Assembly (NCBI RefSeq): GCF_024733015.1
Contig: NZ_JANKJG010000002.1
Coordinates: forward strand, 248,001-312,000
From: Pseudosulfitobacter koreensis
Lineage (GTDB): Bacteria; Pseudomonadota; Alphaproteobacteria; Rhodobacterales; Rhodobacteraceae
Length of the DNA stretch: 64,000 nt
Reading direction: 5' to 3'
Shown: positions 1 through 8,325 of the stretch, piece by piece
Numbering within the stretch: position 1 is the first letter of the stretch
How the letters are laid out: every line of letters begins with the position of its first letter
Made by a program: the position numbers and the translations under genes
The notes under the pieces: generated by a model
The model's input: only the letters and a program-made list of their open reading frames with translations
Database searches by the model: none
What the model was told of the DNA's origin: nothing

Positions 1-441
1 GAAGAGGTCAAGGCCGCGTTCAAGGCGGGCACCCTGACCGAAGACTGCGTGATCGTGGTCCGCTTTCAGGGCCCCAAGGCCAACGGCATGCCCGAACTGC
101 ACGCGCTGAACCCGCTTATGGCGGTGATGCAGGGACGCGGGCAAAAGGTGGCGCTGGTCACCGATGGCCGCATGTCCGGTGCCTCGGGCAAGACCCCTGC
201 CGCGATCCACGTCAGCCCCGAAGCACTGGATGGCGGCCTGATCGCCAAAGTGCGCGACGGCGACATGATCCGGCTGGACGCCAAGGCCGGAACACTGCAC
301 GTTCTGACCGACGGAGTAGAGGACCGCGCGCCCGCCGTTGCCGACCTGAGCGGCAACACCAACGGCATCGGCCGCGAACTTTTCGCAATGTTCCGCGCCA
401 ATGTGGGCGGGGCCGACACCGGCGCTGCCGTGGTCGTATAA
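1..441 (+). CDS. edd: Phosphogluconate dehydratase, C-terminal part (cut by window edge)
   Basis: The open frame runs from base 1, so the start lies outside the window and 146 C-terminal residues are seen. Edd dehydrates 6-phosphogluconate to 2-keto-3-deoxy-6-phosphogluconate in the cytoplasmic Entner-Doudoroff pathway. The visible part carries the IlvD/Edd-family signatures [26 protein letters not shown] and [11 protein letters not shown]. The KDPG aldolase gene follows 17 bases later, the usual edd-eda pairing, which separates this from the paralogous dihydroxy-acid dehydratase IlvD. Family and pathway are confident; the catalytic N-terminal portion cannot be checked. Confidence 0.93.
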   Translation, partial: EEVKAAFKAGTLTEDCVIVVRFQGPKANGMPELHALNPLMAVMQGRGQKVALVTDGRMSGASGKTPAAIHVSPEALDGGLIAKVRDGDMIRLDAKAGTLHVLTDGVEDRAPAVADLSGNTNGIGRELFAMFRANVGGADTGAAVVV

Positions 442-458
442 GACTGAACAGGAGACAG

Positions 459-1103
459 ATGATGACACCCCAAGACGCCAGCGCCGCCGCCTTGCGCATT
501 GCACAGATGGCCCCGATCATTCCGGTTCTGGTGGTCGACGACGCCAGCCGCGCAGCCCCCCTTGCCCGCGCGCTGGTGGCGGGCGGGCTGCCCGCACTCG
601 AGGTGACATTGCGCACCCCCGCCGCCCTGGACGTGATCCGCGAGATGGCAGGCGTGGAGGGCGGCATCGTCGGGGCCGGCACGTTGCTTACCCCCAAGGA
701 CGTACAGGACGCCAAAGACGCAGGCGCGCAATTCGGCGTCTCGCCGGGTGCGACCGACCGGCTGCTGGATGCCTGCGAAGAAGCGGGCCTGCCCCTGCTG
801 CCGGGTGCCGCGACCGCCTCCGAGGCGATGCGGTTGCTGGAACGCGGCTATACGATGCTGAAGTTCTTTCCCGCCGAAGCCTCGGGCGGTGCCGCCGCGA
901 TCAAGGCCATCGGCGCCCCGATCCCGCAGGTGATGTTCTGCCCCACCGGCGGCGTCAGCCCCGCAAATGCCGCCGACTACCTGAGCCTTCCAAACGTGAT
1001 CTGCGCAGGCGGCTCATGGGTCGCCCCGGCGGACATGGTGCTCTCGGGTGATTGGGACGGCATCACGTCACTGGCCCGCGCGGCAGCGCAGCTGGAGCGT
1101 TGA
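459..1103 (+). CDS. eda: KDPG aldolase (2-dehydro-3-deoxyphosphogluconate aldolase)
   Basis: A 214-residue class I aldolase that splits KDPG into pyruvate and glyceraldehyde-3-phosphate, completing the Entner-Doudoroff pathway with the preceding edd. Visible family features are PVLVVDDASRA near the N-terminus, the LEVTLRTPAAL strand with the conserved Glu, the GAGTLL segment, and the Schiff-base lysine in the MLKFFPAE motif, followed by CPTGGVS. Length is typical. AGGAGA lies just upstream of two adjacent ATG codons (459 and 462); the first is used here. It is probably cotranscribed with edd. Confidence 0.96.
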   Translation: MMTPQDASAAALRIAQMAPIIPVLVVDDASRAAPLARALVAGGLPALEVTLRTPAALDVIREMAGVEGGIVGAGTLLTPKDVQDAKDAGAQFGVSPGATDRLLDACEEAGLPLLPGAATASEAMRLLERGYTMLKFFPAEASGGAAAIKAIGAPIPQVMFCPTGGVSPANAADYLSLPNVICAGGSWVAPADMVLSGDWDGITSLARAAAQLER

Positions 1104-1226
1104 GGTCGGCGCAGGTTGATTGGCATCGGCGTTCACATCTGAGCGAGGATTGCCGGAGACGGTGCCTGAACTTACGGCAGCGAACGGCAGGTATGAGCCG
1201 ATTGTGTCTAGAAGACTTAGTGCATT

Positions 1227-1667
1227 CTAAGCGCCCTTTTGGTTACTTGGCCCATGGTCTTCGATACGTCGCTGCAACTCACGCTCCGGCTTGTGCGGAC
1301 GCACTGCAATTAGTCTTTTGGCCTCGAATTTTGGGCCATTTTTGGCATCGATTTCAAATACACAGCTCAATTGTGAAGATGATTGAGGCTCAACCGTTAT
1401 CACCGCACGATCCACCCATGCGTCGGTGAGCTTTCGGGCTCTCAAATGCCGCTGGAAGGCGAACCGATAATAGCCAAGCGTCTGTTCAAAAACACTTTCC
1501 TCGCTCTTTTCGCGCGTCAAATGAAACTGGAGCCGCTCTTTTTGCGTCGTCTGTAGGAACGCCTGAAACTTTCCCAAGGCCCAATAGCCATCAATATCGT
1601 TGTATCGACTTACGAAGCTGTCCAGCAGATCATTGCATATGCCTTTAAGTTCTTTTCGCCGCCCCAT
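1227..1667 (-). CDS. Hypothetical protein (146 aa), low-GC orphan
   Basis: I do not recognise this protein. It has an ATG start with GGAG placed 6 bases upstream and a composition rich in Lys, Arg, Gln and Glu. There is no signal peptide and no membrane segment. Residues 1-60 look helical and charged; the second half contains alternating hydrophobic stretches such as RAVITVEPQ and LIAVRP. The surrounding DNA (about 1150-1800) is visibly less GC-rich than the window, with AT-rich third positions, which suggests lateral acquisition. It stands alone between eda and a convergent-sense neighbour. A real gene is likely but not certain. Confidence 0.55.
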   Translation of the reverse strand: MGRRKELKGICNDLLDSFVSRYNDIDGYWALGKFQAFLQTTQKERLQFHLTREKSEESVFEQTLGYYRFAFQRHLRARKLTDAWVDRAVITVEPQSSSQLSCVFEIDAKNGPKFEAKRLIAVRPHKPERELQRRIEDHGPSNQKGA

Positions 1668-1888
1668 GCTTAGCTCCGATATCTGGGAAATTACGAAAGC
1701 TCCATCGGCTCGCGCCCCGGCGTTCTCAATCGCAGGGATTGTGCGTACAAGGTTTCGTTAGCTATGGCAACTTTGTCCCGCACAGCCGACCTTCGTTAAC
1801 CGCCAACCACATTCCGATATACCATTACGCGCAGAGCAATATTGAATGGTGGTGGCCCTGGTTACCAAGATCCCACCACAGCCCCCCC
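1668..1888. other. Intergenic region, nothing recognised
   Basis: This AT-richer stretch lies between the low-GC orphan and the sulfotransferase-like gene. I see no convincing gene, repeat or terminator. It probably holds the promoter of the orphan read leftwards. Confidence 0.4.
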
Positions 1889-2764
1889 TCAGGGCGCGAT
1901 CAGCGTGACACCCGGCATCCGCTGGATGCGCGCCATGTCCTCGTCGTAGACCTCGGTCAGTTCTTCGACCAGATCGTCGGTCCAGCCAGGCATGTCCAGC
2001 TCTTCCTCGATCTCGCCGGGCAATGCGTATTTGTCCAGAAACGCCGCGATCACCCGCCGCTTTTGCATCTCGGTCATCACCGGATGGCTTTTGAGATAGG
2101 CCTCCAGCCGCAGCATCCCCTCGTCCGACATGATGTCCGCCAGCACGTCAAAGCCGCCGATCACCGGTTCGTTGTGCTCCAGCCCGGCCATCTCGCGCAG
2201 CACCTCGGTCCAGATCAGCGGCGTGTCCTCGTTGCACCAAACGGTGATGTTGACGTTCGGCGCAGCCGCGCGAACCTCGGCCAGCATGTCCGACCACCGC
2301 ACATCCGCAGGGTCGACGCCGCCCAGGAACCCGTCGACCGTCTGATGCGGAGACGCGCCGAACACCGCAGGCAGAAACGCCGCCGGATTGCGCAGGGCGG
2401 TGAACATCTCGATCTCGTCATGGGGGAACAGCTGGCTGATCTGCACCATCCGCTCGGTCGCATTGGGATAAAGCCGCCCGTGCCGCACAGAGGCGCGCGG
2501 CGCGCCGAACAGATGCGAATGGCTCAGAATGATGCGGTCGGGCGTTTCCGCATCCAGAATCGCATCCAGCAACACATCGCGCGCGCCCTCGGCGGGCTGA
2601 TTGTCCTGCATCGCCGAGAATGTTTCGCGCAAAAGCTTGCGATACCGCGACGGCCCCGGAACCGAGACCCCCTTGGCGGCAAAGTCCTCCTTGTTGCGCA
2701 GCAGGCACTTTACCAGCCGCTCTTCCTCGGTGAAATGTGCGCCTGTGTGAAAAACAATCTGCAT
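1889..2764 (-). CDS. Roseobacter-type conserved protein, possibly sulfotransferase-like
   Basis: A 291-residue protein starting at the ATG at 2764; an upstream extension is possible but looks non-coding. The N-terminus MQIVFHTGAHFTEEERL resembles the HxGxHKT start of sulfotransferase-like proteins common in roseobacters, where it forms the phosphosulfate-binding loop, but the usual Lys-Thr-Gly-Thr part is replaced by acidic residues. Later parts (RIILSHSHLFG, MFTALRNPAAFLPAVF) fit the same fold, the second resembling the motif that contacts the 3'-phosphate. The C-terminal third is helical and acidic. Without the canonical loop, activity is uncertain. Monocistronic. Confidence 0.6.
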   Translation of the reverse strand: MQIVFHTGAHFTEEERLVKCLLRNKEDFAAKGVSVPGPSRYRKLLRETFSAMQDNQPAEGARDVLLDAILDAETPDRIILSHSHLFGAPRASVRHGRLYPNATERMVQISQLFPHDEIEMFTALRNPAAFLPAVFGASPHQTVDGFLGGVDPADVRWSDMLAEVRAAAPNVNITVWCNEDTPLIWTEVLREMAGLEHNEPVIGGFDVLADIMSDEGMLRLEAYLKSHPVMTEMQKRRVIAAFLDKYALPGEIEEELDMPGWTDDLVEELTEVYDEDMARIQRMPGVTLIAP

Positions 2765-2910
2765 CTGTGGGTGCCGGGTCCTGTCACGATCTGGATATGG
2801 CTTTGTTATATCTGAATTGTCGCGCGGGAAAACCTGCAAAGGCAATCTCGACTTTCTGTGCATTTTGATCTTGCGCGTTGTGTAACGGCACAGTAAACGA
2901 GCGCCCGAGT

Positions 2911-2986
2911 GCCCCTATAGCTCAGCTGGTAGAGCAACTGATTTGTAATCAGTAGGTCCGCGGTTCGAGTCCGTGTGGGGGCACCA
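2911..2986 (+). tRNA. tRNA-Thr (anticodon TGT)
   Basis: A complete 76-base cloverleaf with encoded CCA. The acceptor arms GCCCCTA and TGGGGGC pair with one G-T wobble. The D arm contains AGCTCAGCTGGTAGAGC. The anticodon stem ACTGA/TCAGT encloses the loop TTTGTAA, giving anticodon TGT (Thr). The T arm contains GGTTCGAGTCC. It reads ACN threonine codons. It stands alone between protein genes. Confidence 0.97.
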
Positions 2987-3148
2987 TTTTCTTTTGAAGA
3001 TCAGCATCTTGCGAATGCGCCTACAGCGCGCGATCCGAGGCTGTCCGAGTCGGACGGTGCCACGCACACCGCGCATGCGGCAGTCTTTTATCGATCATGT
3101 CGGGACCAGCAGTCGTCGTCCGGGACACGCGGCCCAAGGACGGGCTTG

Positions 3149-3180
3149 AAAACAGGCAGGGCAACCGTCCGCGCCCTGCC
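3149..3180 (-). terminator. Rho-independent terminator of gapR
   Basis: On the minus strand an 8-bp perfect stem (GGCAGGGC/GCCCTGCC, 3155-3162 with 3173-3180) with a 10-base loop is followed by TGTTTTC. It lies 10 bases past the gapR stop codon. Confidence 0.6.
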
Positions 3181-3189
3181 CTGATGGCG

Positions 3190-3453
3190 TCAGGACATGC
3201 CCAGCGCTTCTTTGTACATCTCCAGAACCGCTTCTTCTTCGGCGATGTCATCGGGTTCGCGTTTGCGCAGGGCGATGACCTTGCGGATCACCTTGGTATC
3301 ATAACCGCGTCCCTTGGCCTCGGCCATCACCTCTTTTTGCTGCTCGGCGAGGTCTTTTTTCTCGGCGTCCAGACGTTCGATCCTCTCGATGAACTGGCGC
3401 AGTTCGTCTGCGGTCACGCGGTAGCTGTCAAGATTGGTGGCGGTGTCGGTCAT
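3190..3453 (-). CDS. gapR: GapR-family DNA-binding protein (DUF2312)
   Basis: An 87-residue protein of the DUF2312/GapR family, a nucleoid-associated protein of alphaproteobacteria. The Caulobacter member clamps overtwisted DNA ahead of replication and transcription and stimulates topoisomerases. The sequence is the expected charged coiled coil: a Leu/Glu/Lys-rich first helix (about residues 11-40), the EAKGRGYD turn, the basic segment KVIRKVIALRKRE, then an acidic C-terminal helix. The start at 3453 is chosen because AAGGA lies about 10 bases upstream and family members begin close to this point. Confidence 0.9.
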   Translation of the reverse strand: MTDTATNLDSYRVTADELRQFIERIERLDAEKKDLAEQQKEVMAEAKGRGYDTKVIRKVIALRKREPDDIAEEEAVLEMYKEALGMS

Positions 3454-3643
3454 GAGAGAGGCATCCTTGAGTGGGGGGCAAATTCCCGGCTTTTCCGGGG
3501 TCAATTCGGGCCGGTTCGGTTCGGTCTGGCAAACCCAACCGATACAAGCCAGCCCTGCGCGCTGCAAGACCACTTTGACGCGCGGCCTTCACACCACGTC
3601 GCATTCGCGCCTTGATCGGCGGCGGCACAGGGTCTAAGCCTCG

Positions 3644-3823
3644 ACTACTTTGGTTCGGCGGGGCGACTCGCCGTTAAAGGGAACACGGTGCGGGGAGCCA
3701 TCCTTAAATCCGTGACTGCCCCCGCAACTGTAAGCGGTGAGCGCGGCCGTCATATGCCACTAGGGTCAACCGACCCCGGGAAGGCGCGGCCGGGCATCGA
3801 CCCGCAAGTCAGGAGACCTGCCA
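3644..3823 (+). promoter_or_regulatory. Cobalamin (AdoCbl-type) riboswitch aptamer
   Basis: The conserved cobalamin riboswitch core is readable in order: GGGAACACGGTGCGG, then CCGTGACTGCCCCCGCAACTGTAAGCGG (the B12 box region), GCCACTAGG, CGGGAAGGCG, and GACCCGCAAGTCAGGAGACCTGCC. It lies in the leader of the TonB-dependent receptor and B12 import operon, exactly where such switches repress uptake when cobalamin is plentiful. Aptamer limits are approximate. Confidence 0.95.
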
Positions 3824-3905
3824 GAGGGATCACCCGGATACACGCGCGGGGTGCGCATGTGTCGGCGGCCTGACCGCTTTGGTGGCGTTTCACCGGCGGA
3901 AGGCG

Positions 3906-3972
3906 CATGTGCCCTTTCCCATATTGACGACCAAAGGACCGGAAACAACCGGCCCGTCCGCAAAGGGACATG
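3906..3972 (+). promoter_or_regulatory. Possible riboswitch expression platform that sequesters the btuB ribosome-binding site
   Basis: Bases 3906-3917 (CATGTGCCCTTT) are complementary to 3962-3972 (AAAGGGACATG) across 11 pairs with one bulged G. The second arm contains the AAAGGGA ribosome-binding site of btuB (ATG at 3980). A smaller GGAC/GTCC hairpin with CCGG/CCGG sits inside the loop. Translational occlusion on cobalamin binding is the likely use. The pairing is seen; the regulatory role is inferred. Confidence 0.55.
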
Positions 3973-3979
3973 ATATAAT

Positions 3980-5782
3980 ATGAAACATCTGCTTGCTTCG
4001 GCATCCGTATTGGCATTGGCGACAGTTCCGCACACCGCCTTGGCGCAGGACGACGCCTTTGACCTTGGCACGATAACCGTGTCGGCCAGCCAGACGCCGG
4101 TCGAGACCGCGCGCACTGGCACCGTGGTCGAGGTCGTCGAAAAGGAAGAGATCGAGAACAGCAGCAGTTTCACGGTCGACGACACGCTGGACACGTTGCC
4201 GGGCATTTCGCTTTCGGGCAACGGCGGTCTGGGCGCGTCGTCTACACTGCGCATCCGGGGCCTGTCGAACCGCTACATCCCCGTCTATATCGACGGCATC
4301 GACATGACCGACCCGGCCAGCACGCAGACCTCGTACAACTTCGGCGGGCTGACCACGGCGGGCATCGGCCGGATCGAAGTGCTGAAGGGCTCGCAATCGG
4401 CGCTCTATGGCTCGGAGGCGATCGGCGGCGTGATCAACATCACCACCGCACGCGCCACCGAGATGGGCACGCAACTGCGCTATGCCTTCGAGGCGGGCAG
4501 CTATGACACCTATGCCGCCACCTTCGGCATTGCCACCAAATCCGAGCGCGGCGAACTGGCGTTCACCTTCAGCCACATCGACACAAACGGGTTCTCTGCC
4601 GCCGAAGAAGACGCAGGCAACCCAGAGGCAGACGGCTATCGCGGCACGACGCTGTTCCTGACGGGCGCCTATGACGCCACGGACACGGTTACCTTAGGCT
4701 TTGCGCTGAACTATCTGGACAGCGAGACCGATCAGGACGGTTTCCGGGTCGACGATCTGACCGCGCAGGAATTCTCGACCCGGCTGGGCGCGCGGGTCTA
4801 TGCCGAGATCGCAGGCGACGCCATCGACCACACCGTGGCGCTGAACTACTCCACGACCGAGCGGGAATATCCCGTGGGCTTCAACCAGAACTTCAAGGGC
4901 GAGCGGACCGAGGCCACTTACAAGGGCATCACGCAGGTCGGCGCGGTCGAACTGGCGTTCGGCGCAGGCTATTCCCAAGAGGAATTCGCGGTCGACACGA
5001 TCAGTGGGACCTACGAAATCGCGTCGATCTTCGGCGAAGCGCAATATGCAGCCTCCGAAGACGTCGACGTCAGCTTTGCGTTGCGCCACGACGATCACTC
5101 GACCTTCGGCGGGTTCACCACGGGCCGTCTGGCGGCCAACTGGCGCGTGACAACTGACACGACCCTCCGCGCGGCCATCGGCACCGGCTTTCGCGCGCCG
5201 TCACTCTACGAGCTGTTCCACCCCGTCTATGGCAACCCCACGCTTGAGCAAGAGGAAAGCCGCAGCGCCGAGATCGGCGTCGAACACCGCCTGGCCATGG
5301 GCGCCGAGATCAAGGCAACGGCGTTCTACACCGAGATCGACAACCTGATCCAGTTCTCGGGCGGCGGCTACAACCAGGTGCCCGGCACATCGACGTCGCA
5401 GGGCGTGGAACTGGCAGGCCGTGTGGCATTGGCGGCGGGCACCGATCTGTTCGGCTCCTACACCTATACCGATGCCGAGGACGCGAACGGCAACCAGCTG
5501 ATCCGCGTGCCAGAGCATGATTTCGTGCTGGGCGTCGAGGCGGACCTGACCGACAGGCTGTCGGGCCAACTGGTGCTGAACCATGTCGCGGGCCGCGCCG
5601 ATGACGGCGGCAGTGCCATGGCGGATTACACAGTGGTCAATGTCTCGGCGACCTATGATTTCAGCGACACCACCCAAGGGTACATGCGGCTTGAAAACCT
5701 GACCAACGAAGAATACCAGACTTCGTTCGGCTACGGCACATCGGACCGCGCAGTCTATTTCGGCGTCCGTGCGTCGTTCTGA
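3980..5782 (+). CDS. btuB: TonB-dependent vitamin B12 outer-membrane receptor
   Basis: A 600-residue outer-membrane beta-barrel that imports cobalamin (or cobinamide) using energy passed on by TonB. Residues 1-22 form a signal peptide ending ALA-Q. A TonB-box-like segment DLGTITVSAS follows at about 26-35. Next comes the plug domain with DTLDTLPGIS, LRIRGLSNRYIPVYIDGID and VLKGSQSALYGSEAIGGVINI (read in parts). The remainder is barrel with alternating polar and aromatic strands, ending in phenylalanine as most barrels do. The riboswitch upstream and the BtuFCD genes downstream fix the substrate. The start has AAAGGGA 11 bases upstream, inside the putative switch stem. Confidence 0.95.
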   Translation: MKHLLASASVLALATVPHTALAQDDAFDLGTITVSASQTPVETARTGTVVEVVEKEEIENSSSFTVDDTLDTLPGISLSGNGGLGASSTLRIRGLSNRYIPVYIDGIDMTDPASTQTSYNFGGLTTAGIGRIEVLKGSQSALYGSEAIGGVINITTARATEMGTQLRYAFEAGSYDTYAATFGIATKSERGELAFTFSHIDTNGFSAAEEDAGNPEADGYRGTTLFLTGAYDATDTVTLGFALNYLDSETDQDGFRVDDLTAQEFSTRLGARVYAEIAGDAIDHTVALNYSTTEREYPVGFNQNFKGERTEATYKGITQVGAVELAFGAGYSQEEFAVDTISGTYEIASIFGEAQYAASEDVDVSFALRHDDHSTFGGFTTGRLAANWRVTTDTTLRAAIGTGFRAPSLYELFHPVYGNPTLEQEESRSAEIGVEHRLAMGAEIKATAFYTEIDNLIQFSGGGYNQVPGTSTSQGVELAGRVALAAGTDLFGSYTYTDAEDANGNQLIRVPEHDFVLGVEADLTDRLSGQLVLNHVAGRADDGGSAMADYTVVNVSATYDFSDTTQGYMRLENLTNEEYQTSFGYGTSDRAVYFGVRASF

Positions 5783-6605
5783 TCTCATAACCTCCGTGGC
5801 GGCACTGCTGGTCAGTGCCGCTTTGGTCCTGGCCGATGCCCCGCAGCGCGTGGTGTCGATCAACCTGTGCACCGATCAGCTTGCGCTGTTGCTGGCCGCG
5901 CCCGGTCAGCTGGTGTCGGTCACCCGGCTGTCGCATGAGGATACGGATTCTGTGATGGGCGATCAGGCCCGCGCCCTGCCTGCAAACGGCTCGGGCGCCG
6001 AAGAGGTCTATCTGCTCAAGCCCGATCTGGTGCTTGCCGGCACCTTCACCTCGATGGCAACGATTTCGATGCTGCGCAATCTCGGGATCGAGGTGGTGCA
6101 GTTCGCCCCGGCCCGCGCACTGTCGGATGTGCCCGACCGTCTGGCCCAGATGGGCGAGGCCTTGGGACGCGAGGCAGAAGCGACCGCGATGATCGACAGC
6201 TTCAACGCCGATCTGGCGGCGCTGTCGGCTGCCCCCGCTCAGCGCCCCCGTGCAGCGCTGACCTATGTGAACAACTACTCCTCTGGCCGTCATTCGCTGG
6301 CGGGAGATGTGCTTTTTGCAGCCGGTTTCGACAATGTGGCCGAAGAAGCGGGCCTCGGCTCGGTCGGGGTGCTGCCGCTGGAGCAGTTGGTGCTGCTGGC
6401 GCCCGACGTCATCATCCAGGGGCGCAACTATCCCGGAGCGGCCCGCGCCGAGGACAATCTGGACCACCCGGCGCTGTCATCGCTCAAGGGCACCTATCTC
6501 GCGGGAGAGTTGACCGACCGCGACTGGGTCTGCGGCACGCCAACCGTGCTGAACGCGGTCCGCACGATGGTGGACCTGCGCCGCGACGTCGAGGCGCGCC
6601 AATGA
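5769..6605 (+). CDS. btuF: Periplasmic cobalamin-binding protein of ABC importer
   Basis: A 278-residue class III binding protein with an N-terminal signal peptide (about residues 1-22, ending LVLA-DAP). Family features are QRVVSINLCTDQLALLL, the KPDLVLAG segment and a C-terminal lobe with LAPDVIIQGRN. It captures cobalamin released into the periplasm by BtuB and delivers it to BtuCD. The GTG start at 5769 overlaps the end of btuB by 14 bases, which implies translational coupling, and its stop overlaps btuC. A related siderophore-binding role is formally possible, but the riboswitch context argues for B12. Confidence 0.88.
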   Translation: MRRSDLITSVAALLVSAALVLADAPQRVVSINLCTDQLALLLAAPGQLVSVTRLSHEDTDSVMGDQARALPANGSGAEEVYLLKPDLVLAGTFTSMATISMLRNLGIEVVQFAPARALSDVPDRLAQMGEALGREAEATAMIDSFNADLAALSAAPAQRPRAALTYVNNYSSGRHSLAGDVLFAAGFDNVAEEAGLGSVGVLPLEQLVLLAPDVIIQGRNYPGAARAEDNLDHPALSSLKGTYLAGELTDRDWVCGTPTVLNAVRTMVDLRRDVEARQ

Positions 6606-7582
6606 AACTGACCGCTTTCCTGATCTGCCTGTGCCTCGTGCTGTTCGTGATCTCGCTGGTCACCGGCACCACGCCCGTGTCGGTCTGGCATTCGTTCGCG
6701 AGCCTGTTTGCCACCGACGGCAGCCCGATGAGCGTGGTGATGCAGCAGATCCGCCTTCCGCGCGCCTTACTCGCGGTGATGATCGGCGCGTCTCTGGGCG
6801 TCTCGGGGGCTGCGATGCAAGGATACCTGCGCAACCCGCTGGCGGAACCGGGGCTGATCGGCGTGTCGGCGGCGGCGGGCCTCGGGGCGGTGCTGGCGCT
6901 GCAAACGGGGCTGGCCGCAGCCTTCGCGCTGGCGCTGCCGCTGTCGGCGCTGCTGGCGGCGCTGATCGCGGTGGCGATGATCCTGACGCTGGCGGGGCCG
7001 CGTGGTGCCGCGCTGACGCTGATCCTTGCCGGGATCGCGATTTCAGCACTCGCCTCGGCCTTTACCTCGCTGGTGCTGAACCTGTCGCCGAACCCGTTCG
7101 CCGCAGCCGAAATCGTGTTCTGGATGCTGGGATCGCTGGCGGACCGGTCGTTCGCGCATGTCTGGCTGGCGCTGCCCTTCATGGCGGTCGGCTGGCTGCT
7201 GCTGGGATCGCTTGGGCGCGGTCTGGATGCACTGACCTTGGGCGAGGACGCTGCCGCCGCGATGGGCGTGCGCCTGTCGGGGCTGCGGCTGGCGCTGGTG
7301 ATCGGCACCGCCGCCTGCGTCGGCGCGGGCACAGCCGTTGCAGGCTCCATCGGCTTTGTCGGGCTGGTCGTGCCGCACGTGCTGCGCCCCTTCGTCGGCG
7401 GACAACCCTCGCGGCTGCTCTGGGCCTCGGCGCTTGGCGGGGCAGCGATGGTGCTGGCGGCGGACATCGCGGTGCGCGTGGCCTTGCCCGACCGCGACCT
7501 GAAGCTGGGCGTGCTGATGGCGCTGGTCGGAGCACCCCTGTTCCTGCACCTGATCTACAAGACGCGGGGCACACTGCAATGA
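6602..7582 (+). CDS. btuC: Cobalamin ABC importer permease (FecCD family)
   Basis: A 326-residue polytopic inner-membrane permease of the FecCD/BtuC family, with about nine or ten hydrophobic segments. Diagnostic stretches include RLPRALLAVMIGASLGVSGA with MQGYLRNPLAEPGLIGVS after it, and the region GSIGFVGLVVPHVLRPFVG that contacts the ATPase. It forms the channel of the BtuCDF importer. It overlaps the preceding stop (ATGA) and the following start (ATGA), so the three genes are translationally coupled. Confidence 0.92.
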   Translation: MKLTAFLICLCLVLFVISLVTGTTPVSVWHSFASLFATDGSPMSVVMQQIRLPRALLAVMIGASLGVSGAAMQGYLRNPLAEPGLIGVSAAAGLGAVLALQTGLAAAFALALPLSALLAALIAVAMILTLAGPRGAALTLILAGIAISALASAFTSLVLNLSPNPFAAAEIVFWMLGSLADRSFAHVWLALPFMAVGWLLLGSLGRGLDALTLGEDAAAAMGVRLSGLRLALVIGTAACVGAGTAVAGSIGFVGLVVPHVLRPFVGGQPSRLLWASALGGAAMVLAADIAVRVALPDRDLKLGVLMALVGAPLFLHLIYKTRGTLQ

Positions 7583-8325
7583 CCGTTCTGACCCTGCAAG
7601 ACCTGTCCGTCAAACGCGGTGCCTGCCCGTTGATCGAAAACGTGTCGCTGACTTTGCACCCCGGCGAATGTGTTGGCCTGCTGGGCCCCAATGGTGCGGG
7701 CAAGACCACTCTGATGCGCGCGGCCCTCGGACTGCTCGCGCATGACGGCACGTCGTCGCTGGCGCAGATGACCAGCATGGAGCGTGCTCGCGCCTGTGCC
7801 TGGCTGCCGCAAGCGCGGGAAATCGCCTGGCCCGTCAGCGTGGAGCGTTTGGTGCGTCTGGGCCGCCTGCCCCATTCCGGCACCAAGGCAGAGGACACAG
7901 CCGCTGTCGCGGACGCGCTGGCGCAGATGGGGCTGCAGGCCTATGCCCAGCGCACCGCGACGCAGCTGTCGGGTGGTGAACAGGCCCGCGTCCTGATCGC
8001 CCGTGCGCTGGCGCAGGACACGCCGTTGATGATGGCGGACGAGCCGATTGCGGGCCTCGATCCGGCCGCACAGATTGCCACGATGCGGGTATTTTCCGCC
8101 CTTGCAGCCTCCGGGCGCACGGTGCTGACCTCGCTGCACGATCTTGGGTTGGCGGCGCGCCACTGCTCGCGGGTGATCATGTTACATCAGGGCGGCATCG
8201 TCGCGGATGGCCCACCCGCCGAAGTGATGACACCCGAGAACCTCGCGCAGGTCTTCGGCATCCTGGCGCATTACGAGATGACCGACCGCGGGCCGGTGTT
8301 CCAGACGCTGGACACGCTGGAATGA
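7579..8325 (+). CDS. btuD: Cobalamin ABC importer ATPase
   Basis: A 248-residue ATP-binding subunit that starts at the ATG overlapping the btuC stop; a much longer upstream frame is an artefact. Walker A is GPNGAGKTT, the ABC signature is LSGGEQARVLIARAL, Walker B is PLMMADEPIAGLD and the switch histidine lies in TSLHDLGLA. It powers BtuC-mediated cobalamin import. It ends with an ATGA overlap on cbiZ. Confidence 0.92.
   Translation: MTVLTLQDLSVKRGACPLIENVSLTLHPGECVGLLGPNGAGKTTLMRAALGLLAHDGTSSLAQMTSMERARACAWLPQAREIAWPVSVERLVRLGRLPHSGTKAEDTAAVADALAQMGLQAYAQRTATQLSGGEQARVLIARALAQDTPLMMADEPIAGLDPAAQIATMRVFSALAASGRTVLTSLHDLGLAARHCSRVIMLHQGGIVADGPPAEVMTPENLAQVFGILAHYEMTDRGPVFQTLDTLE

Noticed and set aside
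1739..2815. 358-codon plus-strand ORF opposite the sulfotransferase-like gene
   Set aside because: It is antisense to a gene with better composition, has a His/Arg/Gln-rich translation and no recognisable motif or ribosome-binding site.
6631..7578. Apparent long N-terminal extension of btuD
   Set aside because: The extension lies in a second frame of btuC and reads as Arg/Gly-rich noise; the real start is the ATG at 7579 overlapping the btuC stop.
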